Source of the DNA: Bipolaris cookei
Taxonomy: Eukaryota; Ascomycota; Dothideomycetes; Pleosporales; Pleosporaceae
Length of the DNA: 64,000 nt
Direction: 5' to 3'
Assembly: GCA_002286855.1 (NCBI GenBank)
Contig: NRSV01000030.1
Span: forward strand, 310,001 to 374,000
Part shown: positions 34,547 through 46,113 of the stretch, piece after piece
How positions within the stretch are numbered: position 1 is the first letter of the stretch
Layout of the letters: each line of letters begins with the position of its first letter
Notes under the pieces: model-generated
The model's database searches: none
The model's input: the letters and a program-made list of their open reading frames with translations, nothing else
What the model was told of the DNA's origin: nothing
Made by a program: the position numbers and the translations under genes

Positions 34547-36149
34547 TTACTGCTCTAGAGTCCACTCGTCATCCCCCGTGTTTTTCGGCCACCCTTTCAA
34601 CGCACTCTGCATATCGCTCTTTACTCTTCTTCTTTCCGCCAACAAAGCGCTACTCTTCATCTCAGCATATTTCCTCTTCGCGCCAAGCGCCGTCGCAGCT
34701 GCACCGCCCAGCATCCCTGCTACCCGTATACTTTCCATCCATAACCCTCTTCTGGAAATCCGGCTCGCGCCTCGGGGATCCAGCTGCTTTCGCCCTTGTA
34801 ACACACCGCCGATGAGCGTCTCCTGCCAGAAAGGTGTCCAGACTGCTGAGAGGTTGCTTGATACCGCATTCTCTTCTGCAGCTAGCGCACGCTTCGACCA
34901 CGTAAACTCCCTTGTGGTAGGTTTTACTGTGAGTGGGTGGAACGTGTATCCTCCGCCCCACTCACGTGTCGTCGAGCAAGGCAAGTTTTTGAGGCGGCCA
35001 GTGGGGGAAAAGGCGCGCTCGCATGCTTGGGGTACGTATTGTGAGGCAGGGAGGATGAGAGTGGCTAGATAGGCGTTTTGTGGTGTAATGAAGAGAGAAG
35101 TGGTGGAGGAGAGGAGTGAAAGGGATTGCTTGAGGGTGAGTTTGTCGGTGCAGGATTTGCTTAGGGTAGGGGGTGCATCTGGTCGGGAGGGTTTGGCGCG
35201 GACGACGCCGAGGTGCGAGAAGTTTGAGCGACCCCGTAGGGCACCGAGTCCGATGTCTTCTGCTGAGTCGCCAGCCGTTTGTCCTAGTGGGCTGGGTGAA
35301 TGTGGAGGCGATGTTGCAGTGGCTTCCTGGAGGGTTGGGGGTGGGCCTGTCCATGGCGTGGCATCCGCTTGCGCGGCCATAGTGAGCTCCATGCTTGCGT
35401 CACCGCAGGGTGCTTCGGAACAATACATGTGGATTGATACATCGTCACAGATAGTAAATGGCTGTAGCGTCTGATCTCGGGGATTCCGGGATTGGATGAA
35501 ATCCGACGCAGGATAGGGCGGCGATGAGATGCGCACACATTCGTCCAGAAGGTAACGGTTAAAGGCTCTGATGGTAACGACTTCGGCGTGCCAGTCATGT
35601 AGGATGTTGCCTTTTGCTAATGGGAGTTTGTTTGATGGGAGACATTTCATGCCCGTTCTACAAGCGTCAGCATGTCATTACATGGCAAGATATTGCTTCT
35701 TGGACACTGCGAGGTGGCGCTGAATTGACCCATGTTCTCATGTATCAATCGTATATGGTTCTTTTGTCAATCCGGCCGCACCTTAACGCGGAGCCGAGCC
35801 TGCTCGGGTAAGTAGACTACTTGATGCATGTCGCTTACGAGTCGACGATACCCCATTTTACCTATGTCGCAGCGGCATGGCTCGCAAATGGCGCAAGGAA
35901 CTATATTGAAAGGAATATTGCTTACCCCAAAGATACACACTTTAGCCTGTCGCCTTCGCTAGTTTATGGGCATAAGCAAGTATAGCGGCGTAGACATGCC
36001 AGTGAGCGATTACCTTTAGATAAGACGATTCCAACAAGGGGCACCCATTCTCGCGCGCCGTGGCTGCGGGGTCGGGGTTTTCTTTTGTCGGGCAGGCTGT
36101 CAAAGGTGTCGAGGACGCAGTGGGCGATGGCATCTGGGTCTAGTGCCAT
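34547..36149 (-). CDS. tRNA-specific adenosine deaminase, Tad1/ADAT1 type
   Basis: ADAR-type deaminase; Tad1 converts A37 to inosine in tRNA-Ala. The main exon, about 35657-34547, carries zinc and catalytic motifs in order: DWHAEVV (His ligand, catalytic Glu), SEAPCGDAS (Cys ligand) and SCTDKL (second Cys ligand). The first exon starts at ATG 36149 (MALDPDAIAHCVLDTFDSLP) and runs to VLSK with a donor GGTAATC at about 36014. The last exon begins A ACG GGC ATG AAA, encoding TGMKCLP, from an acceptor GTAG near 35657. By phase, one or more small exons totalling 1 mod 3 bases must lie between; I could not place them, so the model between 36013 and 35658 is unresolved. A Ser/Pro-rich insert separates the second and third motifs. 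Starts are 263 bp from the divergent NT-C2 gene. Confidence 0.85.
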
Positions 36150-36411
36150 GGTCGTCTGATTTGGTCGTCTGCAGTGAAAGGACAGCGAGGGTCAAGGGGC
36201 TCTGGCCAGGTCAGACATGGGGGGGGGCACGGAGTTAGGGCACGGAGGAAGCTAAAACCGGAAACAGATTGATGCTTTGGCGGTTCCAAGACAATCCATC
36301 ACTCCTGCTACTCGACGACAAAAGAACCCTGTCACACGCACGATACCACTAGGACCTTTCTTACAGCTTTCCCGAACGTGGCTTTGTCCGGATTCTTCTC
36401 TTCTCTTCAAT

Positions 36412-37674
36412 ATGCAAGCGTTTGGTGAGCAATGGCTATGCGCCGCACCGTCGCATTTGCGGCTCACACACTCACGATCCCAGTGCCAAAGAACCGACGA
36501 GTAAGGCAAAGCTTGTTACTTAGACGCGCAAGCATACATACGCATGTTACACGGGCTGACAAGCTGTACAGCCAAAGTTTGACCTACACCTGAGAGTGCG
36601 CGCTGCCCATCACGCCCCCTATGACCATGTCCTGACAGCAGCAGATCATCGACCTCAACAATGTTCCCCTCGTATCTGGTACATCCTTTGTGAAATGGCA
36701 CCTCTCGCACTCGACAGCCACCGAACACCGCGGTCGTACAGACAGCTGCTACGTGAAGGACCATAAAGTTGCCTACGACTATGAGGCCACACTCCCCGTC
36801 CGGCTTACCGTGGACAAGAACGGCATGTTGCAGGAGTGCTGCGTCGAGTTTGAGGTTATTCAAGAGTACGGAACAGGCAGAGGCGAGAGGATAACTCTGG
36901 GCACTGTCAAGCTCAACCTGGCAGAGTACGTGGAACAGAGCGAGATGGGCACGGCGGCGGGCGAAGATCCAGGCGTCACACGGCGATACCTCATGCAAGA
37001 CAGCAAAATCAACAGCACGCTCAAGATTGGGATATACATGAAACAGACCGAGGGGGACAAGAACTACATTGCGCCCGCACTCAAGACTGCCCAGGTTTTC
37101 AGCGGCATTGCGGGTATCATGGCCGGAGAACAGACCGAGCTCGAAGATCAAGGAGGCAAGCCTATCTTTTCTTTTTCTTCCTTCACAGACGCGGCTGACG
37201 TTCACAGCCACACACTCATCGGCGAACAAGTCGCGCGAAGCTGGCGAGCTACAGGATATGTACAGGCGTACTCTGGCCGCATACTGGTCCGCTCAGCCCG
37301 GGGAGCTCAAGGCGGACGAATGCATAGAGGATATCTTCGCTGGCGGAGATGGTTGGGGCGACAAGTCCTACTCGCAGCAAACACGGGCTCATCAGTCGTT
37401 GCGCTTCGCCGGTGACGGCAGCGGCTCTATAAGTGAAAACGAATCGAGGCACATGCACAGCAGCAGCATCAGTCGCAAGTCGCATGAGACGCTGCGGCCC
37501 GGGGACATGAAACCGCTTCGCTCGTCAAATGTGCGAGGCCGGGAAAGCTTGGAACAGCGAGCATCGCACCTGAAGGCGAAGGCTGAGGCGGCGCGGCAAC
37601 GACAGCGGCCGGTCCAAGAGATCAATGAGTTTGATCTGCGAGAAGACCTGGTTAGCTGGCATCGGCCGACGTGA
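36412..37674 (+). CDS. NT-C2 (EEIG1/EHBP1 N-terminal) domain protein
   Basis: Exons 36412-36424, 36484-36500, 36572-36595, 36645-37155 and 37208-37674 give 343 residues. The start is MQAFVPKNRRPKFDLHLR, assembled across micro-exons of 13, 17 and 24 nt. IIDLNNVPLVSG, TSFVKWHLSHS, VKDHKVAYDYEATLPVRL and ITLGTVKLNLAEYVE follow, the standard fungal NT-C2 pattern. NT-C2 is a C2-like fold linking membranes to the cytoskeleton. The last intron (37156-37207) uses a GC donor (GGAG/GCAAGC); no GT donor keeps the frame. The C-terminal half is helical, charged and Ser/Arg-rich, with RRTLAAYWSAQPGELKADEC, and ends FDLREDLVSWHRPT. Function in fungi is not established; a role in membrane-associated scaffolding is inferred from animal relatives. 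Confidence 0.88.
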
Positions 37675-37920
37675 TGTTCCACTGTAGAAAACAGTAGACT
37701 TTTGTAATTCCGCATCTTATTTCTTCTCTTGAACTTTTTTTTGCCTTTGTAACTACGGACATGTGACAAGAAGCATTAGCACAGCTAGTATGACGCGCCT
37801 TGCACGTGAAGGCGCGACGGCAGAATTATTAGGCGGTGGCCAAAGTTGACGGACGCATTTCACTTTGCGCACCAGACGCTGCCACAAGCATTGAACCTCA
37901 GCCCCGCCTCGCCATCCTTC

Positions 37921-40753
37921 ATGCTTGCACCCCGTGCTCCCAGTGCATTTGTATGCCTCCGCTGTGAAGCGCAGATTGCCCGCCGACGACTCCCTGCTGT
38001 GCCCCACTGCATCCCTCGCGCCACCTTTTCTGCCTCTGCTCGCCTGCATGACGATGGCGCAGAAACAGAGAACGCCGTTTCCGAGTTGGACGGTCGGAAG
38101 CTCAAGATCACAAAAGTAGTCGAGCCGCTGAACCGGGTCCGGAGGAGAAAGGGAAAGATTATCAAAGAGACGTCGGCGAGCCTGGGAGGAATCAAGCAGC
38201 TGGGTGACCATGCCGATATCTTGGTGCTCAGAGAACTCGGAGACGCACTAGCGGAAAAAGGCGATGAAGAGCCCGAAGCCATTGAACCTTCTGATCCCGT
38301 CCAAGTTCCCGACATCTTTGCCTCGCTGCAACAAGAGGGCAAGGCAGTCACGCCCGAGGAAATCTATCAACAAATTGGCAGTCTGCGTCCAACCCAGTAT
38401 GGCGATCCCAACGAGCCACACTATGTCAAGCAGGCTACGTTTCTCAAGTTGAAAAACCTCCTCATGAACGGCTTCACTCAGCAACAGTTGATGACCTTCT
38501 ACTCGGTCGCAAAGAACATCAAGCGGGGACAGGTCAACCAAGGTGTCATCGATAGCCTGAAGCGGGACGAGGATAATCCCAAGCGCCCTGTGGAGCGCTC
38601 CGAGTGGCAACCAGGCACTACAAGCATCACAAAACGTTTGCCTGGGGTCGACCGCCATGTCAAAATCATGGGATGGCGCAAGAACGTCAGCAAGCAGCTA
38701 CTCGTAGACCGCATCCTCCGCGACCAGTGGAACCTCGTGCTTCTTGAGGAAATCGAGACGCCTGGCGAGTTAGAACTCTTTCTGAAGCCGTGGCAGATGA
38801 CACTGCTTACTGTCGGAGGTCAGTTCCAGCTTGTATTATTTTTTAGAATACCTACTAACCCTTGTTGAAGAACACAATGTACTTGACGAAATCGCACTGA
38901 TCAGAAAGGTCAAATTCCAAATCTACAAACACCATGACATACTTCGCATCACCGCCGACAAAAGTACAGCAGAGTACGCTGCCAATGACGTGGAAGAGGC
39001 TTTGCAACGTACAGAGATCAAACGGATGAACCTTAAAAATTACATGCGATTACTGGAGTCCGATGTGATACCACGGGACCAACAACTAGATCTAACCACG
39101 CTCTTTTCGCAAAAAGATCGGGATGTCATCTCGGCACTCACCAAGACAAGTATAGCGGGTACTACAAGGAACTTGGCAAGTCATCCGTTGACATTGGTAC
39201 CTACACTCGCTAATTCTGAGTAGTTTACAATCAGGGGATTCGACAATGCAGCTGTCGAAGAAGCAAAGCGATCTTTGATCAACCTTCTGCCTCTCAGGGA
39301 CGGCATCACCCGCACTTCGGATATGCTGAACCTGGGATCTGCAGCAACTTCAATTTACCCAGCACCCATGTACGTGGATGAAAGCCTGCTGAGCTACCAG
39401 ATTCGTAATACTCCGCTTGGACGCTTATCAGTGCCGCTCCCACGAATCGCCGGGCCCGAATCTGTAGAAGATACAAAAGAGTCAGTCGAGGCCCCCAAGT
39501 CATCCAAAGCAACAGTTCAAGGCCTAGTAGATAGGACTACAGCCACTATACTTCGGTCTGCTTCCAACGAGTTTCCTCACATGGAAGAGCTAGGCAGCTG
39601 GGTTGCTGAACCGCTAAGAAAGCTCTATGTCAAATTTGGTCAATCCTTGGTGCCTGTTGAACATGCGAATGCCGCGAAGGCAGAGGCCAATACATCTGAG
39701 CAATTTTCTCAAACCCATTTTGTGTCTACTTTCCCTGGGCTTTCTACTCTTCTTACATCACCGGATATCTCTGTTACTACGCGGCTGCAGGTTCCGACTC
39801 TATACTACCACTTTCGACCCGATCCTGAGCAGGCCGGCTTTGATTCCAGCCAATTGTTTCCCACCCTCCAAATCAAGATGGGTACAGATCGTCACGGCGC
39901 CAAAGCATATTTCCGCAGAGCAAGCATGAGGTTTTGGCAGCACATGCATACCGTGTCGCTTCCCAACAAAGCGGCCGACCTTCAGTTCTACCAGTACGGG
40001 AGTTTGAGACTAGCCAAAGATCACAATGATGCCAACATACAGAAATGGGTTGGTGCCGCCGCAAAGAGCATTTCGAGTGGCGGACGAATTACCGCCCCGC
40101 CGCTTAGCATAGACGTTCCTAGGTGGACCATCCCTGGCTGCTCGAGTGATGAAAAGGGCATGGCTAAGATTAAATATCACTTTTCTGGTGTGGAGTTCCG
40201 ACAGGCCGTCTCGGGCAGCCTATTGGGTCAAGAAATCGCCTTCAGCGCCAAGCAATCGAGCAAACTAAATGCTAAGGGTGGTGAGCTGATGGCGTATTAC
40301 GACGGTCACGGTGACACACAGTTACGTGATGAGACAGCTATCAAAACATTTGTCAAGAGATGCTATGATATCGCTGATTTGATAACAGATGCGAGTGCGC
40401 AGACGTCGCCCGTGTCTAGACGAGTACGCCCGAGGTATCCTGAGAGTGCACGAAAAATGAGAAGATCGGGGATTTTGGGTGAAGCATCCAATGCAGTGGA
40501 CGATGTAGGTGGGGAGATGGCGAAGAAGGATTTGCAAGAACGCATTGCAGAGTATCCTAGTGCACCGGAGGACACAGTGATAGGGGAGACCAGCCACGTA
40601 AAAGATGAGGTCTCAGCGGACGACGCCGTTGCGGCAGAAGTGCAGCAGGGAGGAGAGGACATGACGATAACTCCGCCGTCGGACACTCCAGAGGCGGCAG
40701 AGCCAGAGATACCAGAGGAACGTCCTCTAGACTCTTCGTCCAAGGATATATAG
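37921..40753 (+). CDS. SLS1: SLS1-like mitochondrial inner-membrane protein
   Basis: Exons 37921-38818, 38871-39175 and 39224-40753 give 910 residues. Yeast Sls1 links mitochondrial transcription to translation at the inner membrane. The N-terminus (MLAPRAPSAFVCLRCEAQIARRR, then CIPRATFSASARLHDD) is basic and Ser/Ala-rich with a cleavage-like region, as for mitochondrial import. The core includes RPTQYGDPNEPHYVKQATFL, MGWRKNVSKQLLVDRILRDQ and KVKFQIYKHHDILRITADKS, then FTIRGFDNAAVEEAKRSL, which looks like a KH-type RNA-binding unit. The last 110 residues are acidic low-complexity sequence. The second intron (39176-39223) is GC-AG (TTG/GCAAGT). The alternative GT at 39180 breaks the frame, whereas the GC donor with acceptor GAGTAG at 39223 is in phase. 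Start ATG at 37921 lies 247 bp after the NT-C2 gene. Confidence 0.85.
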
Positions 40754-41075
40754 GACAAAATGGAATACTCGAGTCTCATCTCTTCACTCAATCTCTGTCT
40801 GCTATCTTTTTTCACCGTGTCTTTACTGTGCATGGTGTGGAGGCAATGGATTGACTTCACGAAGTGAATGGAAGCAGGTCCAACTGTAGCAGGTTCACAC
40901 TTTTGATGGTGTAAAACTACGGCATCTTTTGAGAAGGAGTAAAAGTAAACGAGTGACTATTTTGGTAACAAACGACTAATTTGCAGTACCATCGTTGATC
41001 TTCTCGCTGACTGTGAAAGACGCAAAAGAGTGAAGCGCCAGATCAACGCAGATGGACCAATACCGACTTATTTGT
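40754..41075. other. Short convergent intergenic region
   Basis: 321 bp between the SLS1 and NMT1/THI5 stops. It holds the two 3' untranslated regions; nothing else seen. Confidence 0.5.
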
Positions 41076-42249
41076 TCAGGCAGAAGCCAGAGCTGCAGCC
41101 CCAACTACCGTCTTGCCAGCCATGCTCTCCAGACGCTTGAATCCGCCATTCTGCTTGACACTCTCCTGCAGCTCAATCATCTTCTTCTGGTCGCCCGCGG
41201 GATCCTCAGCCTCATCCTGTAGTCCCCAAGCCAGATACTCATTAGTATAGTTTGGCGTAAACGCCTCATCAAGCACACCAAGCCTCTTCCCATATCGCGT
41301 AACCTTTTCCCAATCACGCTGTACATTCTGCAAGTCTGGGCTAAAGTACGCAAAACTGCGCTCGAAAATCTTGCGGTTGGTCGGCGTATCCATGGCCGTC
41401 TTTGCAGCACAAAACTCAGCCCATGCTTGCTCCGGTTGTGCAAGCACAAAGTTTGTTGCGCGCTTGCATGCACGGAGAAAAGCGTGGACGGCATCGGGAT
41501 GGCGCTCGATAAAAGCATTGTTGCCAATGTACAAGATGGAGCAGAAGCAGCAGCAGCCCAGTTGGGCGAGCTCGTCGATACGCAGCATCTGGACTTCGTC
41601 CCGGGCTCGGCTCTGTGATACAAGCCATTCTTCCAGCTCCACCATTTGCACATTTTCGAGACCGATCCCTGCGTCGATTTCGCCCGTGATGATGGAACGT
41701 GTTACGTTCATGCCCACGCGCACAGCTTGGTAGTCGCTGGGCGACATGCCGTAGTGGGCCGTCAGCTCGTCGAGTTGGATTTTGCCGAATTCGCCTACGT
41801 AGCCTATCTTCCTGCCTTTGAGGGTGCTGAAGTCACTGGTTATTCCCGAGGATGTCAAGTAGACTACTCCAGTGAAGGGCTCGTTGAGCAGGGAGCCAAT
41901 GGATTGGACGGGGTAGCCTCGTGCGGCGGCGGCGAGTGTGTGGATCATGGCTTTGAAGCCTAGATCGACTTTTCCTGATCCGATGATTTCGGTGACGTCC
42001 TGTTTTCCCACATAAGACATTTGAAGTAGAATGAGGTATGTAGTGTTAATCGTACGCTTGGATCGTTGGGCTCGAGGAGAGCGACTTTGATACCTTCATC
42101 TTTGAAGTATCCCTTGCTTTGAGCAAGGTACACAGGTGCATGGTATGGCGTAGCGTGCCTGGTTTATTCTTTAGTATCCTGTTCTCCTATAGTAAAGCTA
42201 GATATTTAGCGCACCAGTTGGTTAAGAAGGTAATCTTATCCGTCGACAT
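41076..42249 (-). CDS. THI5: Thiamine pyrimidine (HMP-P) synthase, NMT1/THI5 family
   Basis: Makes the thiamine pyrimidine HMP-P from PLP and an active-site histidine, using iron; known as a single-turnover suicide enzyme. Exons 42249-42215, 42158-42056 and 41999-41076 (introns 56 and 56 nt) give 353 residues. The join restores TNWHATPYHAPVYLAQSKGY and LLEPNDPSDVTEIIGSGKVD. Residue numbers then match yeast Thi5: Lys62 (PLP Schiff base) and His66 (histidine donor) in GFKAMIHTL, and the CCCFC motif at 195-199. That agreement supports the splice model. The ATG-like start at 42020 lies inside intron 2 and is not the real start. The leader carries a TPP riboswitch and a 12-codon uORF, so thiamine is expected to repress this gene. 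Confidence 0.96.
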
Positions 42250-42288
42250 CTTGACTTTGGGTACCAATACAATGTTCTTCTACGCTAG

Positions 42289-42327
42289 TCAGCAATCCCA
42301 ACACAACAGTGGGAAATGGAACATCAT
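42289..42327 (-). other. uORF in the THI5 leader
   Basis: ATG at 42327 opens a 12-codon frame (MMFHFPLLCWDC) that ends TGA at 42289, between the riboswitch and the main ATG at 42249. A splice acceptor (GCTGACTAG, AG at 42286-42285) lies directly after it, so a leader intron from any upstream donor would remove it. Retention of such uORFs at high TPP is the known mechanism for Neurospora NMT1. Confidence 0.65.
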
Positions 42328-42335
42328 GAAGCAGC

Positions 42336-42446
42336 AACAGTCCTTCGCGCTGGAATTATCCAGATCAAGTTTAAACGGTATAATCTCAGAACAAGCCATC
42401 AGTTATCGATATTACATATCAATTACTGATGGCTTGAACACCCGCC
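42336..42446 (-). promoter_or_regulatory. TPP riboswitch (thi-box aptamer) in the THI5 5' leader
   Basis: Read on the - strand, the aptamer begins GCGGGTGTTC, then has a 12-bp perfect P3 extension (CAAGCCATCAGT pairing ACTGATGGCTTG). It continues with the invariant CTGAGA followed by TTATACC, then ACTTGATCTGGATAATTCC leading into AGCG. These are the pyrimidine- and pyrophosphate-sensing segments of TPP riboswitches. The P3 loop holds a GTAATA that could act as a 5' splice site (42415-42414), and another GT donor-like GTACCC lies upstream at about 42479. By analogy with Neurospora NMT1, ligand binding should change leader splicing and so retain the uORF at 42327-42289. Confidence 0.93.
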
Positions 42447-43590
42447 ATGCTTTGCTTCTGATGGATTGAGATGGGTACCTGATGATGCACAGTATGGGCA
42501 TCTGTTTTACTTGATCGAGAGAATATCCTGAGGTGCGAGGAGCGAGACCCCAGGGGCGTCGCGGTGCTGGTTCGATGGTGGCATCGTACCAATAGAATGG
42601 TGTCGTGGTTATGGATGGTTGGAAAATTTTATGCTAAAGCTAAGGTCAGAGGCAGCCTCTGCAGTAATGCTATCATCCTTTTATGCACTCTTGGAAGGTT
42701 TTTGTTGAGCTTGATGACATGCAAATTGCCCAATTGCACATGCAAACGCGGGGCAGTGAGGGGTAGTATTGTGCCCGACTTGTGAGTCTGCATCACTGAC
42801 CAACGATACCGGTCCCGTCAATGCGGCACGGGAGGTCACCTCGTGCTTCTGATTCGTTCAACCAGTCATGAACTGGTTGTCCTCACCCGGTGACGATTAT
42901 ATTCTTGCATATGCATGGACGGAAAATCTTGAGCAGCCATCCCACTCTTTCGTGGGGGTACTCGCTTTTGCGGGGATAGCTCGTGTTCAGCGGATACTGT
43001 ATTCACCGCATTCGTGTATTGGTTGATTTTGCTATCTGCGTCATGACCATATATATTTGGAAGACCCCAGTCAAGACGTTACGCAGGTTTTGTGCCCTGT
43101 ACATATAATATATATTGTCATGGTGGGGCTCGTGGGCAGGAAAGGGTTGGACATAGAGTGGTATCTACTGCTACACACTTCTCAGACAACACTCTTACTG
43201 CAGTTAGTAGAGGGTTGTTCGACAGGACGTAGCTCAAGGAACTACAAGTGACGGGTCGTGGAGTTTCTTCGTAGAGTCTGCGCACGGGCTCGCAGCATAA
43301 TCAGTCAATCAGGAAGCACGTGCGCTGGCCCTCAGCCAGCGCCGTGACATATATCCTTGATATGGTAGAAGAAATCTCTGGTAGATCTTGAAGCCACAAA
43401 ATTGCTATTCAAGAAGACTGAAGCCTGCTTACTGTTTACCCGTATCCCAAATTCATTTCAAATCCATATTGACATGTTTGAAAAGCGTACTTGTCGAGAA
43501 CTGTTCCTTGCCATCATGGACTTTGAAGGGATATGGTAATTGATCAAGACCCTCTCAGTTCTGGACATCTATGGATATATCGATGTCTAT
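42447..43590. other. THI5 upstream region and intergenic space
   Basis: THI5 promoter on one side and the HET gene 3' end on the other. No gene seen; no repeats recognised. Confidence 0.5.
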
Positions 43591-45707
43591 TCAAACTAAT
43601 CTTACAGTCTTTTTCTCTACCACAGCGCCATGGCTTAACCCACATGTTTTCAGGTATCTCTCCGGATCTTCCGTAAATCTTTTGAGAAGTGTAGACTCTG
43701 AATCTTCCAGTACTTCTTTGAGGGAAAGGACCTTAGCTTCCTCATACAGAAACCATATTCCGACACGAGAAAATGTATTCAGCGTAGTTGGACGTATAAG
43801 AAGGAAGTAAAGACCGCTATCCACGTCTGAACCGCGGGTCCAGGCTTCACCGGTACCTATGAATATTGCCGTAATTGTCTCGTCATTATGTAGAACCCCG
43901 TCGTCAAATTTGAAGCTCGCATTCCCCATGCCACCAAAGATGGTCTTCTTGGAGAATCCCAGATCTAACGTAGTGATCTGACTCTGGATGGCCCATGAAG
44001 TGACATCAATCCAAGGGAAGAACTTTGAATAATGTTCTGGAAAAGATGATGTGACAAATTCGAAAACATCAATTGTTTTCCCATCCCGGTTCGTGATGTG
44101 GCACCTCAGCTCTTGAAAATTCGACCATGATGCGTCAAGATCGCAGAAATCTAGTGTTGTGGTAGAAGATCTAGATCTTGACTTTTGAGATGCCCAAGTC
44201 CACGAAGGTAACCCAGACTCATCGGGAGCCAGGGGTTCTTCAACTTCAGTATCTGGACTCTGATGTGAGGTCCACCAAACCAGACCCTGCGCGGAGAAGA
44301 AGACCTCGTTCGTGATGCCATCCGTAAAATAGATCAAAGGAATTCCGTAAAAGTGTCTAAGTTGATATGGCCCCAATCGATTTCTACCACAGGCTTCCAA
44401 GATTCCCTCTACAGCCTTGAGACTATCTCCGGCGAATGATAGTTCCTTAGGAAAGTACTCTGTCAGGAGTGGGAAGGTTGCTAGAGGCTGAAGGTCTGTT
44501 CCTGTAAAGAGAAATATGCGTTGCCCGCTTAATGGATTTTCGGTTCTGTAGTGCTCGAGATGATGTGCTTTGTTGCATTGGAAATACATTTGCCTATCAG
44601 TGAATACGAGGAGACGTACAGACAACACAGCTTCTTGGAATGTCCTACTTCAAAATCAGTGTTTGCTTCATAGGGGAACGATCAATGGTCAGTTACCAGC
44701 TCCGGCTGTTCCAACGCGATTGGCCCAGCTGTTTCTGGACGGGCTCTTCAACAAATTGTCGGCTCCCTAAAGTGACAGATGTGTGTATCTGGTCTGATTG
44801 ATCTGTTCCTAGAACACCGGATAGACCATGTGAAGCATCTATCCCAGATGCTGCTACAATAGTGACTTCTGCCCCGCCATAGATTAAATTCATTGATGCA
44901 ATGGCTTCATTCCTCGCAATGGATTCATTTTGTATGATGCAGTACCTTTAGGCATACAACCTCATCAGTGAATGTTCAACGTCAATCAAGTATAGAGATA
45001 GCTACTTACTGATCGACCCATAGTCTGGGGATCCCAAGCTGCTCAGCCACAAACATGGCGTCCGAAATAGTCTTTGAAATATTTCCAGGGTCTATTTGCG
45101 AGCTGACTGAAACCCTTGCAGGAGCTACGTTACCCCAGACATAGCTTAGGCACGCATAAGACTCGCCAGGTATAAGTTCTCTTACCCGTAATGTACTGCA
45201 GTCGATAATTCTCAGCGGTGTCTTCATCCTCACCGGCTGAACTGTGCATGTCCTTCCATCTGCGTCATCAGAAGCATGGTTTGACCTACAACTCTCGAGC
45301 CATTGCTTAGCTCGGATCAGGTCCGCTGACGCATATTTCCCAGGCCTTGATATATGGTTTTCTGCTGGGAGAAATGTATGGTCGTGTGTTGGATCAATCG
45401 AGTCCCACATAAGGATCTGTTTCAAAGGTTTAGCGTTTGTCGGCTCAGCGCATGGCTCAACCAATTCTTCTGAAGACTGTGATATCGTTTCTTCATCCTC
45501 TGGTTCATCGTGAAAAAGAGCCACGACAAGTTTATCGGAATGGAAGTAACAAGACAATGTCTTGCAGGACACACAGACTTGATCCAAGGAGTCTTTGAGA
45601 ACGGACATGACCTGCGCATTTCCAGATTGAGGCGTACTGAATTTCTCATCAAGCGCTTTGCATGCCGCACACAAATTGTCCTTTTGGTCTATGCCTGTAT
45701 TGATCAT
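43591..45707 (-). CDS. HET-domain (heterokaryon incompatibility) protein
   Basis: Exons 45707-45010, 44945-44697 and 44644-43591 (introns 64 and 52 nt) give 666 residues. HET domains act in allorecognition and can trigger cell death on fusion of unlike strains. The domain runs from about 160: IIDCSTLRV, YACLSYVWG, then, across the first join, LGIPRLWVDQYCIIQ, IASMNLIYGGAEVTIVAASG and, across the second, SRSWTFQEAVLS. The N-terminal 110 residues hold CAAC and CVSC pairs and no recognised domain. The C-terminal region (GLPSWTWASQ ... ) is typical of Pleosporales HET proteins. No STAND NTPase or ankyrin module is attached. No stops or frameshifts are seen, so the gene appears intact. Partner allele or trigger unknown. 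Confidence 0.93.
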
Positions 45708-46113
45708 GGCCGTAGTGTGTCTTTTCTTGCTGGGTAGCGTGATTGGTATTGGCAGATTGAGCAGAGGATGATTTTGAGAGGTAGCTGAGCGAGGCCGATG
45801 GGGCTGGCTGTAGTATCAGGAGTGTACGTACTAGTAAGCGACAATGCGCTCTACAGCCCCAGTGTTCGGCAAGCCCCACATATTGACCTGCGCCATCACC
45901 CGTAAGGCTGGCAGCCAAGACGTAGCTGCGGTCTCGACACTTTGCAACTTCACCCCGTCAATCAGTCATCTGAATGATATTACGTCTTCTGACTGAAAGG
46001 TGATGTCTCAGCTCTCTGCAGATATCTCAAGATTAAGCGTCTGAAAGACGGGGCATGGATATATGCATATTAAATGAGCTCGTATATGTTGCCAGGCTCC
46101 AGATATATCGCTA
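45708..46113. other. Intergenic region
   Basis: Promoter space of the HET gene and 3' end of the homeobox gene. Nothing else seen. Confidence 0.5.

Noticed and set aside
41076..42020. Start of the THI5 protein at the ATG-like position 42020
   Set aside because: The first few codons there lie in intron 2; splicing to the upstream exons restores the PYHAPVYLAQ region and yeast-like numbering of Lys62/His66.
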